Origin: an uncultured Prevotella sp.
GTDB taxonomy: Bacteria > Bacteroidota > Bacteroidia > Bacteroidales > Bacteroidaceae
Assembly: GCA_905236815.1 (NCBI GenBank)
Contig: CAJOPE010000140.1
Coordinates: 1 to 42,783, forward strand
Direction of reading: 5' to 3'
DNA: 42,783 nt
Both the position numbers and the translations under genes were made by a program. A model generated the notes under the pieces. That model had not been told where the DNA came from and searched no databases. It saw only the letters and a list, made by a program, of their open reading frames with translations. Within the stretch, counting starts at the first letter, position 1. Every line of letters begins with the position of its first letter. This document shows positions 34,561 through 42,622 of this stretch, piece after piece.

Positions 34561-35889
34561 TTACATAAATGCAGTGAAAAGAGAGCCAAACCATCCTAGA
34601 TGACGCTTGAATGGAGTTCGCCATTTCTTCCAACTTTCCTCAGTCAATAGGAAACAGTCTTTCTTTTCCTCATTAAACATATTACTGAGTTGCTTAGTGG
34701 TGTAAGGGTCTATGATGACAGCATTTGCCTCACGATCCCATCTCATACTTCTTGCGTCAAGATTGGCTGAGCCAACTGTACAGAACTTGCCATCTACCAT
34801 GATAATCTTAGTGTGATGGAATCCTGGCTTGAACATCCATAGCTTACAGCCTGCCTTCATCAGGTTGTGTGCATTATAGAAGCCCACATCTGGTGTCAAT
34901 GGTATGTCGCTCTTCACACTCAGCATAATCTCTACCTTTACACCTCTTTTTACAGCCTTCTTCAGCGCTTTTTTTATCTTACGATTCAATGTGAAGTAAG
35001 GGTTGATAATCTTGATGCTGTCTTTCGCATCATTTATAGCATTCAAATAGAAATAGCGAATAATATCGCTGTTTGAGTGTGGCTCCCTATTGATGATACC
35101 AACCGTCTTCTTGTAAGCTGTTGGAGTTACATCTGGCTTCAAGTTCTCGAAGTAATTCTCCTTTCTAGCTCTCCAATATTTAGGAGCATGAACATCCTGT
35201 CCACTTGCGATTTTCCACATGCGCAGGAAGATTCGCTGTAAGGTGTTTACTTCGTCGCCATCTATTCGGCAATGCATATCGTGCCAGCTTCCAACTACTT
35301 CAGTACCTTTAATATAGTAATCGGCAACATTCATGCCTCCAGTATAGGCAATACATCCGTCGATAATTACAATCTTACGATGATCTCGGTTGAAGAGATC
35401 GTCAATGAAAGGAAATCCCACAGGATTATATTCATATATCTCAATTCCATAGCTTCGAATCTTCTTGATGTCTTGCTTGCGCATTGGCTGATTGTTAGAG
35501 GAATTGCCAAATCCATCGAAGACTAGTCGAACTTCTACTCCTTGTTGAGCTTTAGGAGCGAGATGCTTGATAAGCTCACGGTTGATAGAGTCGTTTCTGA
35601 AGTTGAAATACTCCATGTGGATGCTGCTCTTCGCATTATCGATTGCTTTAAAGAGGTCATCGAATTTCTCCTGTCCGTTCATCAATAAAGTTACTGAGTT
35701 GTTGTGGGAGAATTTGATGCCTTTGGCACGGAGTTGAGAAACGATCATAGAATCGGCCCCCATCTCTGTTTCCTCCTTTTGAGAGGAAGGGTTGATTTCT
35801 GTTGTTGCTGTTTTTTCTTCTGCAGCAGTTGTAATATTTAATCCTGTTATGCAGTATAAAAATGCTGCTAATAATAATTTATATCTCAT
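34561..35889 (-). CDS. cls: Cardiolipin synthase-type phospholipase D family protein
   Basis: A 442-residue PLD-superfamily protein with two HxKxxxxD motifs: HRKIVIIDGCIAYTGGMN and HTKIIMVDGKFCTVGSANLD. Family members join two phosphatidylglycerols to make cardiolipin. Unlike the common Cls with two N-terminal membrane helices, it starts with a signal-peptide-like segment (MRYKLLLAAFLYCITGLNIT) followed by a Thr/Glu-rich linker, so the catalytic part is probably periplasmic or lipid-anchored, closer to ClsB/ClsC-like forms. The ATG at 35889 is chosen because it puts the signal peptide first; a GTG at 35901 with AAGGAG ahead of it is also possible. It precedes the receiver-like regulator by 20 bp. 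Confidence 0.82.
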   Translation of the reverse strand: MRYKLLLAAFLYCITGLNITTAAEEKTATTEINPSSQKEETEMGADSMIVSQLRAKGIKFSHNNSVTLLMNGQEKFDDLFKAIDNAKSSIHMEYFNFRNDSINRELIKHLAPKAQQGVEVRLVFDGFGNSSNNQPMRKQDIKKIRSYGIEIYEYNPVGFPFIDDLFNRDHRKIVIIDGCIAYTGGMNVADYYIKGTEVVGSWHDMHCRIDGDEVNTLQRIFLRMWKIASGQDVHAPKYWRARKENYFENLKPDVTPTAYKKTVGIINREPHSNSDIIRYFYLNAINDAKDSIKIINPYFTLNRKIKKALKKAVKRGVKVEIMLSVKSDIPLTPDVGFYNAHNLMKAGCKLWMFKPGFHHTKIIMVDGKFCTVGSANLDARSMRWDREANAVIIDPYTTKQLSNMFNEEKKDCFLLTEESWKKWRTPFKRHLGWFGSLFTAFM

Positions 35890-36019
35890 AATAAAGTCCA
35901 CCTCTGTCTCCTTCCGAGGGGAGGAGGGGTAGATATTCTTTTTTTATAGTTTGCTGTTCCTATGGCTTATTTTATGGTAGTCAAGCCTTTCCTCACTTTG
36001 GGGTGAATCTGGAGATGGG

Positions 36020-36988
36020 TTAAATCATACAAGCATAATGATCGACTATACCCATGAGGTGCTTGTCCTTATCAACAACAAGTACGGTATGAATACGATA
36101 CTTGTGCATAATGCGTTGGATTTCTGTGATCTTTGTGGTTGGATTGACAAGCTTTGGTTCTCTTGTCATAATCTCGCTTACGGTATGGTCGAAGAATTTC
36201 TCCTTCCATCTTTCCATAGCTCTTCGGATATCGCCATCTGTAATCAGACCAATAACCTTATCATCTTCCAAGGATACACCAAGACCCAACTGGCCTTTAC
36301 TTACCTTTATAATAGCATCGCCAAGCGTCATATCCTGTGGAATAACAGGCAATTCGTCTTTCTTCATAACATCCTCGGCCATTGTCAGCAGTCGTTTGCC
36401 AAGTTCTCCTCCCGGGTGGAATTGTGCAAAGTCGCGTGGCTTGAAATCACGAATCTTCATCAAAGCTATTGCGATTGCATCTCCCATTGCGAGAGCTGCA
36501 GTAGTACTGCTGGTTGGAGCCAGGTTGAGTGGACATGCTTCCTTATCAACATGAACCTTGATGTGTGCGATGCTATGTTTGGCAAGCAATGAGTTAGGAT
36601 TTCCTGTCATCGAGATGATAGGGATGTTCATGTGGAGAACAATAGGGACGAAACGAAGCAGTTCGTCAGTCTGTCCACTATTTGAAAGTGCCAGCAATAC
36701 ATCATCTGGCTGCAGAACTCCCAAATCGCCATGATAAACGTCGAGAGGATTGATGAAGAATGCTGGGGTACCCGTTGAGGAAAGGGTAGCAGCAATCTTG
36801 GCACCAATATTACCCGATTTTCCTACACCTGTAACAACAATCTTTCCCTTGCAGTTGTACATCATCTCAACGGCTTTCTTGAATCCGTCATCCATGGTTG
36901 GGATAAGGTCAAGAATTGCCTGAGCCTCATCTCGGAGAGCTTGCTCTCCATATTGTAATGAATTGTCTATCTTCTCCTTTGTACTCAT
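36020..36988 (-). CDS. kdsD: Arabinose-5-phosphate isomerase (KdsD/KpsF family)
   Basis: KdsD converts ribulose-5-phosphate to arabinose-5-phosphate, a precursor of Kdo in lipopolysaccharide. The 322-residue protein has an N-terminal SIS domain (GKIVVTGVGKSGNIGAKIAATLSSTGTPAFF, HGDLGVLQPDDVLLALSNSGQT) and a C-terminal CBS pair (MKKDELPVI, GLITDGDIRRAME, IHTVLVVDKDKHLMGIVD). A conserved PTSSTTAALAMGDAIAIAL segment also fits. Its start overlaps the kdsA stop by 4 bp, so the two Kdo genes are translationally coupled. Confidence 0.95.
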   Translation of the reverse strand: MSTKEKIDNSLQYGEQALRDEAQAILDLIPTMDDGFKKAVEMMYNCKGKIVVTGVGKSGNIGAKIAATLSSTGTPAFFINPLDVYHGDLGVLQPDDVLLALSNSGQTDELLRFVPIVLHMNIPIISMTGNPNSLLAKHSIAHIKVHVDKEACPLNLAPTSSTTAALAMGDAIAIALMKIRDFKPRDFAQFHPGGELGKRLLTMAEDVMKKDELPVIPQDMTLGDAIIKVSKGQLGLGVSLEDDKVIGLITDGDIRRAMERWKEKFFDHTVSEIMTREPKLVNPTTKITEIQRIMHKYRIHTVLVVDKDKHLMGIVDHYACMI

Positions 36989-37734
36989 TTCTTCAGTTCT
37001 TCAATAAGACTTTCAAGCTTGTTCAACTCAAGCATATTGGCAGCGTCCGATTTTCCCCTGTCAGGGTCAGGATGCACTTCAAAGAAATAGCCGGTAGCTC
37101 CAAATGCCTTTGCTGCTAGTGCCATACTAGGAACAAAGCGGCGGTCGCCCACAGTTTTTCCTTCACCAGCACTTGGTCGCTGAACGCTATGTGTGCAGTC
37201 CATAATGACAGTTGGCACAATTTCCTTCATATCTGGAATATTGCGGAAATCCACTACCAGATTGTTGTAGCCAAAACTATTTCCTCTTTCGGTGAGCCAA
37301 ACTTCCTTGGCGCCACTGTCCTGTGCTTTCTCTACAGGATATTTCATATCTCGTCCACTCAGGAATTGAGCTTTCTTGATATTTACAACCTTGCCTGTTT
37401 TGGCAGCAGCCACTAATAAATCTGTCTGTCGGCAGAGGAAAGCTGGAATCTGCAAAACATCAGCTACTTGTCCTGCAGGCTCTGCCTGCCAAGCCTCGTG
37501 AATATCCGTAAGGATTTTCAATCCATACTTCTCCTTGATATCTGACAGCATTTGCAGACCTTTCTCGATACCTGGACCTCTGAATGAACTCAGAGAGGTT
37601 CGATTAGCCTTGTCAAATGATGATTTGAAAATAATATCTGTTCCTAGTTTCTTGTTGATGCGAACCAATTCCTGAGCTACTGTTTCCAGTAGCTCCATAG
37701 ATTCGATCACGCAAGGTCCTGCAATTAGCTTCAT
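36985..37734 (-). CDS. kdsA: 3-deoxy-8-phosphooctulonate synthase
   Basis: KdsA condenses arabinose-5-phosphate with phosphoenolpyruvate to Kdo-8-phosphate. The 249-residue product is about 30 residues shorter than E. coli KdsA because it begins directly at MKLIAGPCVIES. The Cys in GPCVIES marks the metal-dependent class, where E. coli has Asn. Other signatures are FKSSFDKANRTSLSSFRGPG, ILTDIHEAWQA, PAFLCRQTDLL, GNSFGYNNLVVDFRN and FFEVHPDPDRGKSDA. It stands 12 bp after the mechanosensitive-channel gene and overlaps kdsD by 4 bp. A start upstream would run into the preceding gene's end, so this start seems right. Confidence 0.95.
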   Translation of the reverse strand: MKLIAGPCVIESMELLETVAQELVRINKKLGTDIIFKSSFDKANRTSLSSFRGPGIEKGLQMLSDIKEKYGLKILTDIHEAWQAEPAGQVADVLQIPAFLCRQTDLLVAAAKTGKVVNIKKAQFLSGRDMKYPVEKAQDSGAKEVWLTERGNSFGYNNLVVDFRNIPDMKEIVPTVIMDCTHSVQRPSAGEGKTVGDRRFVPSMALAAKAFGATGYFFEVHPDPDRGKSDAANMLELNKLESLIEELKK

Positions 37735-37746
37735 TTTATTTCTTAA

Positions 37747-40257
37747 TTAATCATCTTCACCGTCAGCATCCTCAGCATCTTCTGCGTCGTCAGCCTCGTC
37801 ATCGTATTCATTCTTTTCTAAAGGGGCGTAAGTGCCGCTTATTTCATCCTTCAAGGCCTTCTTTTCCTCTTCAGTCATTACTGAGTTCTTGGTCGAAGGA
37901 GTCTTAATGGTTACCTCACGCTGTGGGAATGGAATCTCAATACCATGCTCGTTGAAGATGTCGTAGATTGTTTCCATAATCTTGCCATCGTCGGCATATT
38001 GTGTGAGTACGTTCACCCAAACGAGAATCTTCAAGGTGATGCAGCTGTCGTCGAAACTCTTCAGTACTACCTTCACACCCTTCTCGTGATAGATACAGTC
38101 GAGACCCATCAGTTCATCAATCAAGAGTTTCTTTACCTCGGCAACGTTGGTACCATAAGCAACACCCACTTCGAGGATGTCGAGCTCATAGCCATGATTG
38201 CGAGTCATATTCTTGTAGTTCTTGGTGAAGAGCTGTGAATTCTGGAATGCGATAACAGCACCATCTGTAGCATCAATCATTGTTGAAGTATAGCTGATTT
38301 TGCTCACACGTCCTCTTACGCCATCGCAGATAATGTAGTCGCCAAGCTTAATACGACCAGCCATCAGGGATATACCATAGTAGATGTTCTCAAGAATATC
38401 CTTCATGGCGAAACCGATACCGGTAGAGAGACCTGTTGAAACATAAACGAACCATGTTGAACTGATGTGGCAAATCTTGATACTTGTCAGTAACCAGAGA
38501 CCCCATACTAATACCTGCATCACATTTTTGGTCATCATATATTTACTGTCGGCAGTGGATGGGTCGTTTGTCTCAAATCTAATCCTTAATCCTTCACATA
38601 CTGTAGAGTTGAGGTATTTAAAGAGAATCCACAAACTCACAACCCATGTGATGTCGATGAGACTGAATGCGATGATATCACTGATTTTCAATTTGTAGTT
38701 GAAAATATCCATAGTGGTATCACTCAGGTTGAAAATATCGGCAGCCCAATAGATGGATATCAAAATAGAGAGTACTCCGATGATAGGAATTATTACTTCC
38801 TGTACTAGGCGGTACAACCACTTCTTGTGCAAAGCCAACTGGTCATAATTGTGCCTTTTTGCATAGTCGTCCAAACAGTCACGCAGACAAGTAAGGGTTA
38901 AGATGCAGGTAAGCAACATTGTCCACCAGGTAAGTAGCATTACGCTCAACAGAATGTATCCAATCAGTGAAGCAATTACTGATGCTATGAAAATGCCAAG
39001 CGAAACGTTCGAATAGAACATATCGATTTTTGGTACCTTTCGGCGTAATTTCCATGTCATATGGAACTGCCAGATAGAGCACAGTATCAAGATTGGAGGG
39101 AATATTAGTGAGAGCAATGCATTAGGGATCAGCACAATGCGGAATGCAATCACCAGAAAGGTGATGGCTAGCAGAGGTAAATAGATTCTGTAGGCATTCT
39201 TGATTTGTTCACCACTTACGCGAATCAGTAAAGAGAATAAAATGACACCCTGAAGCCAAGCATATTCTACCAAAAGGTTGCTCGACATAATGATGAAGTT
39301 CTGCTTTACCACCATTCGGATGATTCCCAGGATTATAGCAAACGTCACAATTGTCATTGCGCTCATAATGCTGCTTCTCTTCTCCAGGAATTTTTCCTGT
39401 ATATTTTGGAACTTACCCAACCTCATCAAACGGGTAACGATGATGCGTATTGTGATGAAATTCAACACAATGGAGATAAGCATATATACACCTATCAGCA
39501 TGAACAAGAAAAAGATGACACGAACATCCCATTGTGAGACAATAGACTTGTTGAGGTTGCCGACAGGTTTGTACTTTTCGCTAACCGATTGTGTCATCTC
39601 TCGAATGTTCTGACCAAGTTCGAGAAGAATTTTAGGATAGTTGTCGCCTTTGTTGTTGAAGATATGTCCTTGAATATCAGCATATCGCTTTATCGCATAG
39701 TCGTTGAGCCCTTTCAGTCGAGCTTCGAAAATGTTGTAGATGCGTTGGTAATCCTCAGTTTGAGTTTGTCCTTCCTTGAGTTGTCGGCGGATGTTTGCAG
39801 CCAAAGTAAGGCAGACGTTTCGGTTCATTGCCGCATTTTTGCTGAGGAATCTAGTCTCCATATTCGACAGATTGTCCATCAGCGAATCAAAGCGAGCAAC
39901 TTCCTGGTTGTTTTCCTTGATCATCCGACGGAAAGGAGCAGTCTTTTGCTGGAAATCACTGTATAGCTCAGTGGCCTGACTGCAGGCATAGGCCATATCG
40001 AAGATATATCCATTCTTCTGTGAATAAAGCATAAGAGAAATCTCGTTGCTTTGCTCGTTGATGGTTTTAAGCTCTTTAATAATTTCCTGCTGCTGCTTTT
40101 TCAAGCCCTTGTTCTGCTCTTCCAAGTTGAGGTGATATTGCGTCAGCTCCGTGCGCAGAATGTAGAGGGTGGTGTCAAGGTTTGCCTCCTTGAGCACTGC
40201 ATCGCTAGGCAGCACAAAAGCCACCAGGGCAAATATTACGAATAATATTCTTTTCAT
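37747..40257 (-). CDS. Large MscS-family mechanosensitive channel (MscK/YnaI-like)
   Basis: An 836-residue inner-membrane protein. It starts with a signal peptide (ILFVIFALVAFVLPSDA), then a periplasmic coiled-coil region to about residue 240 (LEEQNKGLKKQQQEIIKELK). About ten membrane helices follow. The last helix and the start of the soluble part match the MscS pore region: STGLSTGIGFAMKDILENIYYGISL, then LGDYIICDGVRGRVSKISYTSTMI, the beta domain. The cytosolic end is very acidic (EYDDEADDAEDAEDADGEDD). MscS-type channels release solutes on hypo-osmotic shock. It heads the run with kdsA and kdsD, an odd pairing of osmotic protection and Kdo synthesis. Confidence 0.88.
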   Translation of the reverse strand: MKRILFVIFALVAFVLPSDAVLKEANLDTTLYILRTELTQYHLNLEEQNKGLKKQQQEIIKELKTINEQSNEISLMLYSQKNGYIFDMAYACSQATELYSDFQQKTAPFRRMIKENNQEVARFDSLMDNLSNMETRFLSKNAAMNRNVCLTLAANIRRQLKEGQTQTEDYQRIYNIFEARLKGLNDYAIKRYADIQGHIFNNKGDNYPKILLELGQNIREMTQSVSEKYKPVGNLNKSIVSQWDVRVIFFLFMLIGVYMLISIVLNFITIRIIVTRLMRLGKFQNIQEKFLEKRSSIMSAMTIVTFAIILGIIRMVVKQNFIIMSSNLLVEYAWLQGVILFSLLIRVSGEQIKNAYRIYLPLLAITFLVIAFRIVLIPNALLSLIFPPILILCSIWQFHMTWKLRRKVPKIDMFYSNVSLGIFIASVIASLIGYILLSVMLLTWWTMLLTCILTLTCLRDCLDDYAKRHNYDQLALHKKWLYRLVQEVIIPIIGVLSILISIYWAADIFNLSDTTMDIFNYKLKISDIIAFSLIDITWVVSLWILFKYLNSTVCEGLRIRFETNDPSTADSKYMMTKNVMQVLVWGLWLLTSIKICHISSTWFVYVSTGLSTGIGFAMKDILENIYYGISLMAGRIKLGDYIICDGVRGRVSKISYTSTMIDATDGAVIAFQNSQLFTKNYKNMTRNHGYELDILEVGVAYGTNVAEVKKLLIDELMGLDCIYHEKGVKVVLKSFDDSCITLKILVWVNVLTQYADDGKIMETIYDIFNEHGIEIPFPQREVTIKTPSTKNSVMTEEEKKALKDEISGTYAPLEKNEYDDEADDAEDAEDADGEDD

Positions 40258-40285
40258 ATACCTTATTAAAATAAATTAGTGGTTG

Positions 40286-40293
40286 CAAAGATA
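40286..40293 (-). promoter_or_regulatory. -7 box of the mscS-kdsA-kdsD run
   Basis: TATCTTTG on the minus strand, 28 nt ahead of the channel gene. No matching -33 box. Confidence 0.45.
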
Positions 40294-40337
40294 CGAAAAA
40301 GTTGAGAGTTTATGCTTTATAGTTTACAGTTTTTTGC

Positions 40338-40345
40338 TAACTTTG
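40338..40345 (+). promoter_or_regulatory. -7 box of the N-acetylglucosamine kinase-like gene
   Basis: TAACTTTG on the plus strand, 21 nt before the ATG at 40367. No good -33 box. Confidence 0.45.
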
Positions 40346-40366
40346 CCCAAAAATTAAGCTAAATCA

Positions 40367-41257
40367 ATGATTTTAATAGCAGATAGCGGTAGCACCAAAA
40401 CAGATTGGGCATTGGTGGATGATTCCACAGTGCTGACAAGGATTAAGACACAGGGTATTAATCCCTTTCATCAGGATGAGGAGAAAATTCGTCAGATTGT
40501 CTCTTCTGAACTACTTCCTTCGCTTGACAAAGTGAGTGAGGGTAGGGGGATTTCTGCCCTTTATTTCTATGGAAGTGGCTGTACGCCTGAAATGGGTGAA
40601 GGTCTTAGGAAAATACTTGTCGATTATTTCCCAGATACACGTGAGATTGAATGTAACGGTGATTTGCTTGCTGCTGCCCGTGCTGTATGCGGACGTAATG
40701 CCGGAATTGCTTGTATATTAGGTACTGGCGCGAATAGTTGCCTCTATGATGGTACGAAGATTATCGCCAACACGCCACCGCTCGGATATATTCTTGGTGA
40801 TGAGGGTAGTGGCGCTGTGCTAGGAAAATTATTTATGAATGGGATCTTTAAGGGCTTTCTTCCTGAGAAACTTAAAAACGAGTATCTAGAGTGGGCAGGT
40901 CTTACTTATGCCGATGTCATTCGAAAGGTGTATCGTGAGCCTTTGGCAAACCGATTCCTGGCAAAGACTGCCAATTTCATCGCCTCTCATCTAGACGAGG
41001 AACCATTATTGGCGCAAATGGTAGAGGATAATTTCCGAAGTTTCTTTGATAAGAACTTGGTGCAATACGAACAAGTGCTTGAGCAGAAGGAATATTCAAT
41101 GCTCAATGTACAATGCTCAAAGAAAAAGGTGGGTTTTGTGGGAGGAATCTCCTATCAGTTCTCAGCTCAGTTAAAGAAAATAGCCAATGAGAAAGGTTAT
41201 GAGGTGAACATGATAATGAAGTCACCTATCGACGGTCTCATTGGCTATCATTCTTGA
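40367..41257 (+). CDS. N-acetylglucosamine kinase-like ATPase (BadF/BadG family)
   Basis: A 296-residue cytosolic sugar kinase of the ASKHA fold. The first phosphate motif is MILIADSGSTKTDWALVD with Asp6; CILGTGANSCLYDG is the second, PPLGYILGDEGSGAVLGK the signature around the sugar site, and VGFVGGISYQFSAQL the adenosine motif. The family phosphorylates N-acetylglucosamine or related amino sugars, often from cell-wall turnover. Within the C-terminal half a short insert, YSMLNVQCSKKK, is encoded by a 7-nt repeat (listed separately) and interrupts the usual lead into KVGFVG. The frame is kept, so the enzyme is probably active. It converges on the next gene with a 2-bp gap. Confidence 0.88.
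   Translation: MILIADSGSTKTDWALVDDSTVLTRIKTQGINPFHQDEEKIRQIVSSELLPSLDKVSEGRGISALYFYGSGCTPEMGEGLRKILVDYFPDTREIECNGDLLAAARAVCGRNAGIACILGTGANSCLYDGTKIIANTPPLGYILGDEGSGAVLGKLFMNGIFKGFLPEKLKNEYLEWAGLTYADVIRKVYREPLANRFLAKTANFIASHLDEEPLLAQMVEDNFRSFFDKNLVQYEQVLEQKEYSMLNVQCSKKKVGFVGGISYQFSAQLKKIANEKGYEVNMIMKSPIDGLIGYHS
41095..41120 (+). repeat. NNCAATG heptamer repeat inside a coding region
   Basis: TTCAATG, CTCAATG, TACAATG and CTCAA follow each other, a 7-nt unit repeated 3.7 times and translated as YSMLNVQCS. Longer runs of such units are familiar to me from intergenic DNA of Bacteroidales, so this looks like an insertion that kept the frame. Confidence 0.55.
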
Positions 41258-41259
41258 TA

Positions 41260-41589
41260 TTAGTATCCATAAGCAGCGCGAGCCATGTCGATCTGCTTCT
41301 GCTTGTACTCTCTTTCTTCCTGCTTAATCTCCTTGGCTCTTTGTTCTCTGTAGATAACAAACTGCCTTGGTGACAGGACTTTTTTCAGACTCTGTTCGTA
41401 ATCTTTCTGGGTTGCATTCCATTTGTCTCCAGAATTCTGGAAATCATAATTGATATCTTCGATTGCCCATTTCTGGCTATCAGAGAGTTTCAACTTCTTG
41501 GCTATTTTCTGAGACATTGGAGTGAAATCCGCTGCAGAAAGAGCTGTCGAAATCATCAATGCAATGAGTGAAATAATAAGATGTTTCAT
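41260..41589 (-). CDS. Small secreted helical protein, possibly Spy/CpxP-like
   Basis: A 109-residue product with a clear signal peptide (MKHLIISLIALMISTALSAA) and a mature part of about 89 residues that is highly charged and helical. The pattern KLKLSDSQKWAIEDINYDF then KKVLSPRQFVIYREQRAKEI recalls the LTxxQ motif pair of Spy/CpxP periplasmic chaperones, with LSDSQ and LSPRQ in the two places. The similarity is weak and could be convergent. It ends YGY. It has a consensus promoter of its own and converges on the kinase-like gene. Confidence 0.7.
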   Translation of the reverse strand: MKHLIISLIALMISTALSAADFTPMSQKIAKKLKLSDSQKWAIEDINYDFQNSGDKWNATQKDYEQSLKKVLSPRQFVIYREQRAKEIKQEEREYKQKQIDMARAAYGY

Positions 41590-41644
41590 AAGTTTTTGCG
41601 TTTATTTATTACTATAAAATCTTTTTTCTTTTCGTTTGCTGTTG

Positions 41645-41676
41645 CAAAAGTAATCATTTTTCTATTCCCCGACAAA
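41645..41676 (-). promoter_or_regulatory. Consensus promoter of the small secreted protein gene
   Basis: On the minus strand TTTG (41673-41676), a 20-nt spacer and TACTTTTG (41645-41652), a full consensus match; leader of about 55 nt. Confidence 0.75.
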
Positions 41677-41833
41677 TGTTTTTCTCCTTTTCTTTTATTT
41701 TTGTGTTCTTTTTAAGAACCATTTACATTGTGTTCGTATAACAATTTTTGTGTTATACCGTTATGCTATTTGGTAAACTCAAAAACTTTTTTTCAAAACT
41801 ATTCACCTTTTCGCATAATATTTTTTTTTCAAT

Positions 41834-41900
41834 AAAAAAGTTCCTCCATTTTTTGAGATAAGTCATTGTATATCTTTTCTTTAACTATGGAGGAACTTTT
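41834..41900. repeat. GTTCCTCCAT hairpin element, copy 1
   Basis: AAAAAAGTTCCTCCAT (41834-41849) and ATGGAGGAACTTTT (41887-41900) are inverted repeats around a 37-nt interior. Flanking TTCAAT and ATTGAA extend the symmetry imperfectly. It could act as a terminator in both directions or be a small mobile element. Confidence 0.65.
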
Positions 41901-42056
41901 CAGGATTGAATAAATCAGTTTCTTCTTTACTTGAATAAGCCACCTGGAGATGTCAATCCATATAATTTTTCTATGAATGTGAACGACGGATGATATTATT
42001 GAAGTCTAATCTTCATTTCTGCTCTTAGGTGGTATGAGGTTTGATAAAATCCTTCG

Positions 42057-42117
42057 TCTGCCTCCAGGCAGATTATAGTCTGCCTAGAGGGCGATTATAG
42101 TCTGCCTAGAGGCAGAC
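42057..42117. repeat. 22-bp tandem repeat with palindromic units
   Basis: Units start at 42057, 42079 and 42101, exactly 22 bp apart. Each has TCTGCCT, two bases, AGGCAGA and a TTATAG spacer; the second has a damaged right half (AGGGCGA) and the third ends at 42117. Each unit can fold into a 7-8 bp hairpin. Confidence 0.75.
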
Positions 42118-42220
42118 TTTCCGAAAGCTATGTTTTTACCTCATATTGGCTTTCTAAGCACTCTATATAAACCGTTTAAGAAATGATTATTTTCCATGAG
42201 TTGTAGTCATAAAGAAAAAC

Positions 42221-42288
42221 AAAAAGTTCCTCCATTGTTAAACTAGTATATTTCAATTAATTAGCTTAAAATATGGAGGAACTTTTTT
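42221..42288. repeat. GTTCCTCCAT hairpin element, copy 2
   Basis: AAAAAGTTCCTCCAT (42221-42235) and ATGGAGGAACTTTTTT (42273-42288) again enclose exactly 37 nt, but the interior differs from copy 1 (about 17 of 37 positions equal, near chance for AT-rich DNA). An inner pairing TTAAnCTAA further closes the interior. Confidence 0.65.
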
Positions 42289-42540
42289 AGGTGTAACCTT
42301 TTTGCACCCTCAATAGGCTTTGTTATACCTTAATACCTATGTTTTTGAAACTCCTTAGACTTAGCAGATGTTGGATAATACGATGGCATGCTATTCTTTT
42401 ATTATTGTTATATATTAGTACGTCTAGCTATTAATTTAATATGGAATAGGCCTTATAAAGTGCGAATTTAACACTAAAAGATTGCTAAGATAGTATCGAA
42501 AATGAGCAAAATAATACTAGCTTTTTTGATATTTCTTTTT

Positions 42541-42548
42541 TATCTTTG
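42541..42548 (+). promoter_or_regulatory. -7 box of the gene at 42623
   Basis: TATCTTTG, 74 nt upstream of the ATG. A TTTG at 42525-42528 is closer (12 nt) than the usual 20 nt. Confidence 0.45.
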
Positions 42549-42622
42549 CAACCAGATGAACCTAACTTAGTTTGTTATATTTGAACCTAAATATCATTGA
42601 AGTTATAAAATTTAATACGCTT

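Larger units (their letters stand above)
41590..42622. other. Gene-free region with repeat elements
   Basis: About 1 kb with no credible gene. It holds the promoter at 41645-41676, a hairpin element at 41834-41900, a 22-bp palindromic tandem repeat at 42057-42117, a second hairpin element at 42221-42288, and the promoter and leader of the gene at 42623. The leader carries GAACCTAA twice (42558-42565, 42583-42590). Confidence 0.75.

Noticed and set aside
35898..35930. Purine-rich stretch and AAGGAG ahead of a GTG start for cls, possible small hairpin
   Set aside because: Bacteroidetes rarely depend on Shine-Dalgarno sequences, and the ATG at 35889 gives a clean signal peptide; left as an alternative start only.
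42057..42117. Short CRISPR array
   Set aside because: The 22-bp units are contiguous and palindromic with a constant 6-nt spacer; there are no unique spacers and no cas genes.
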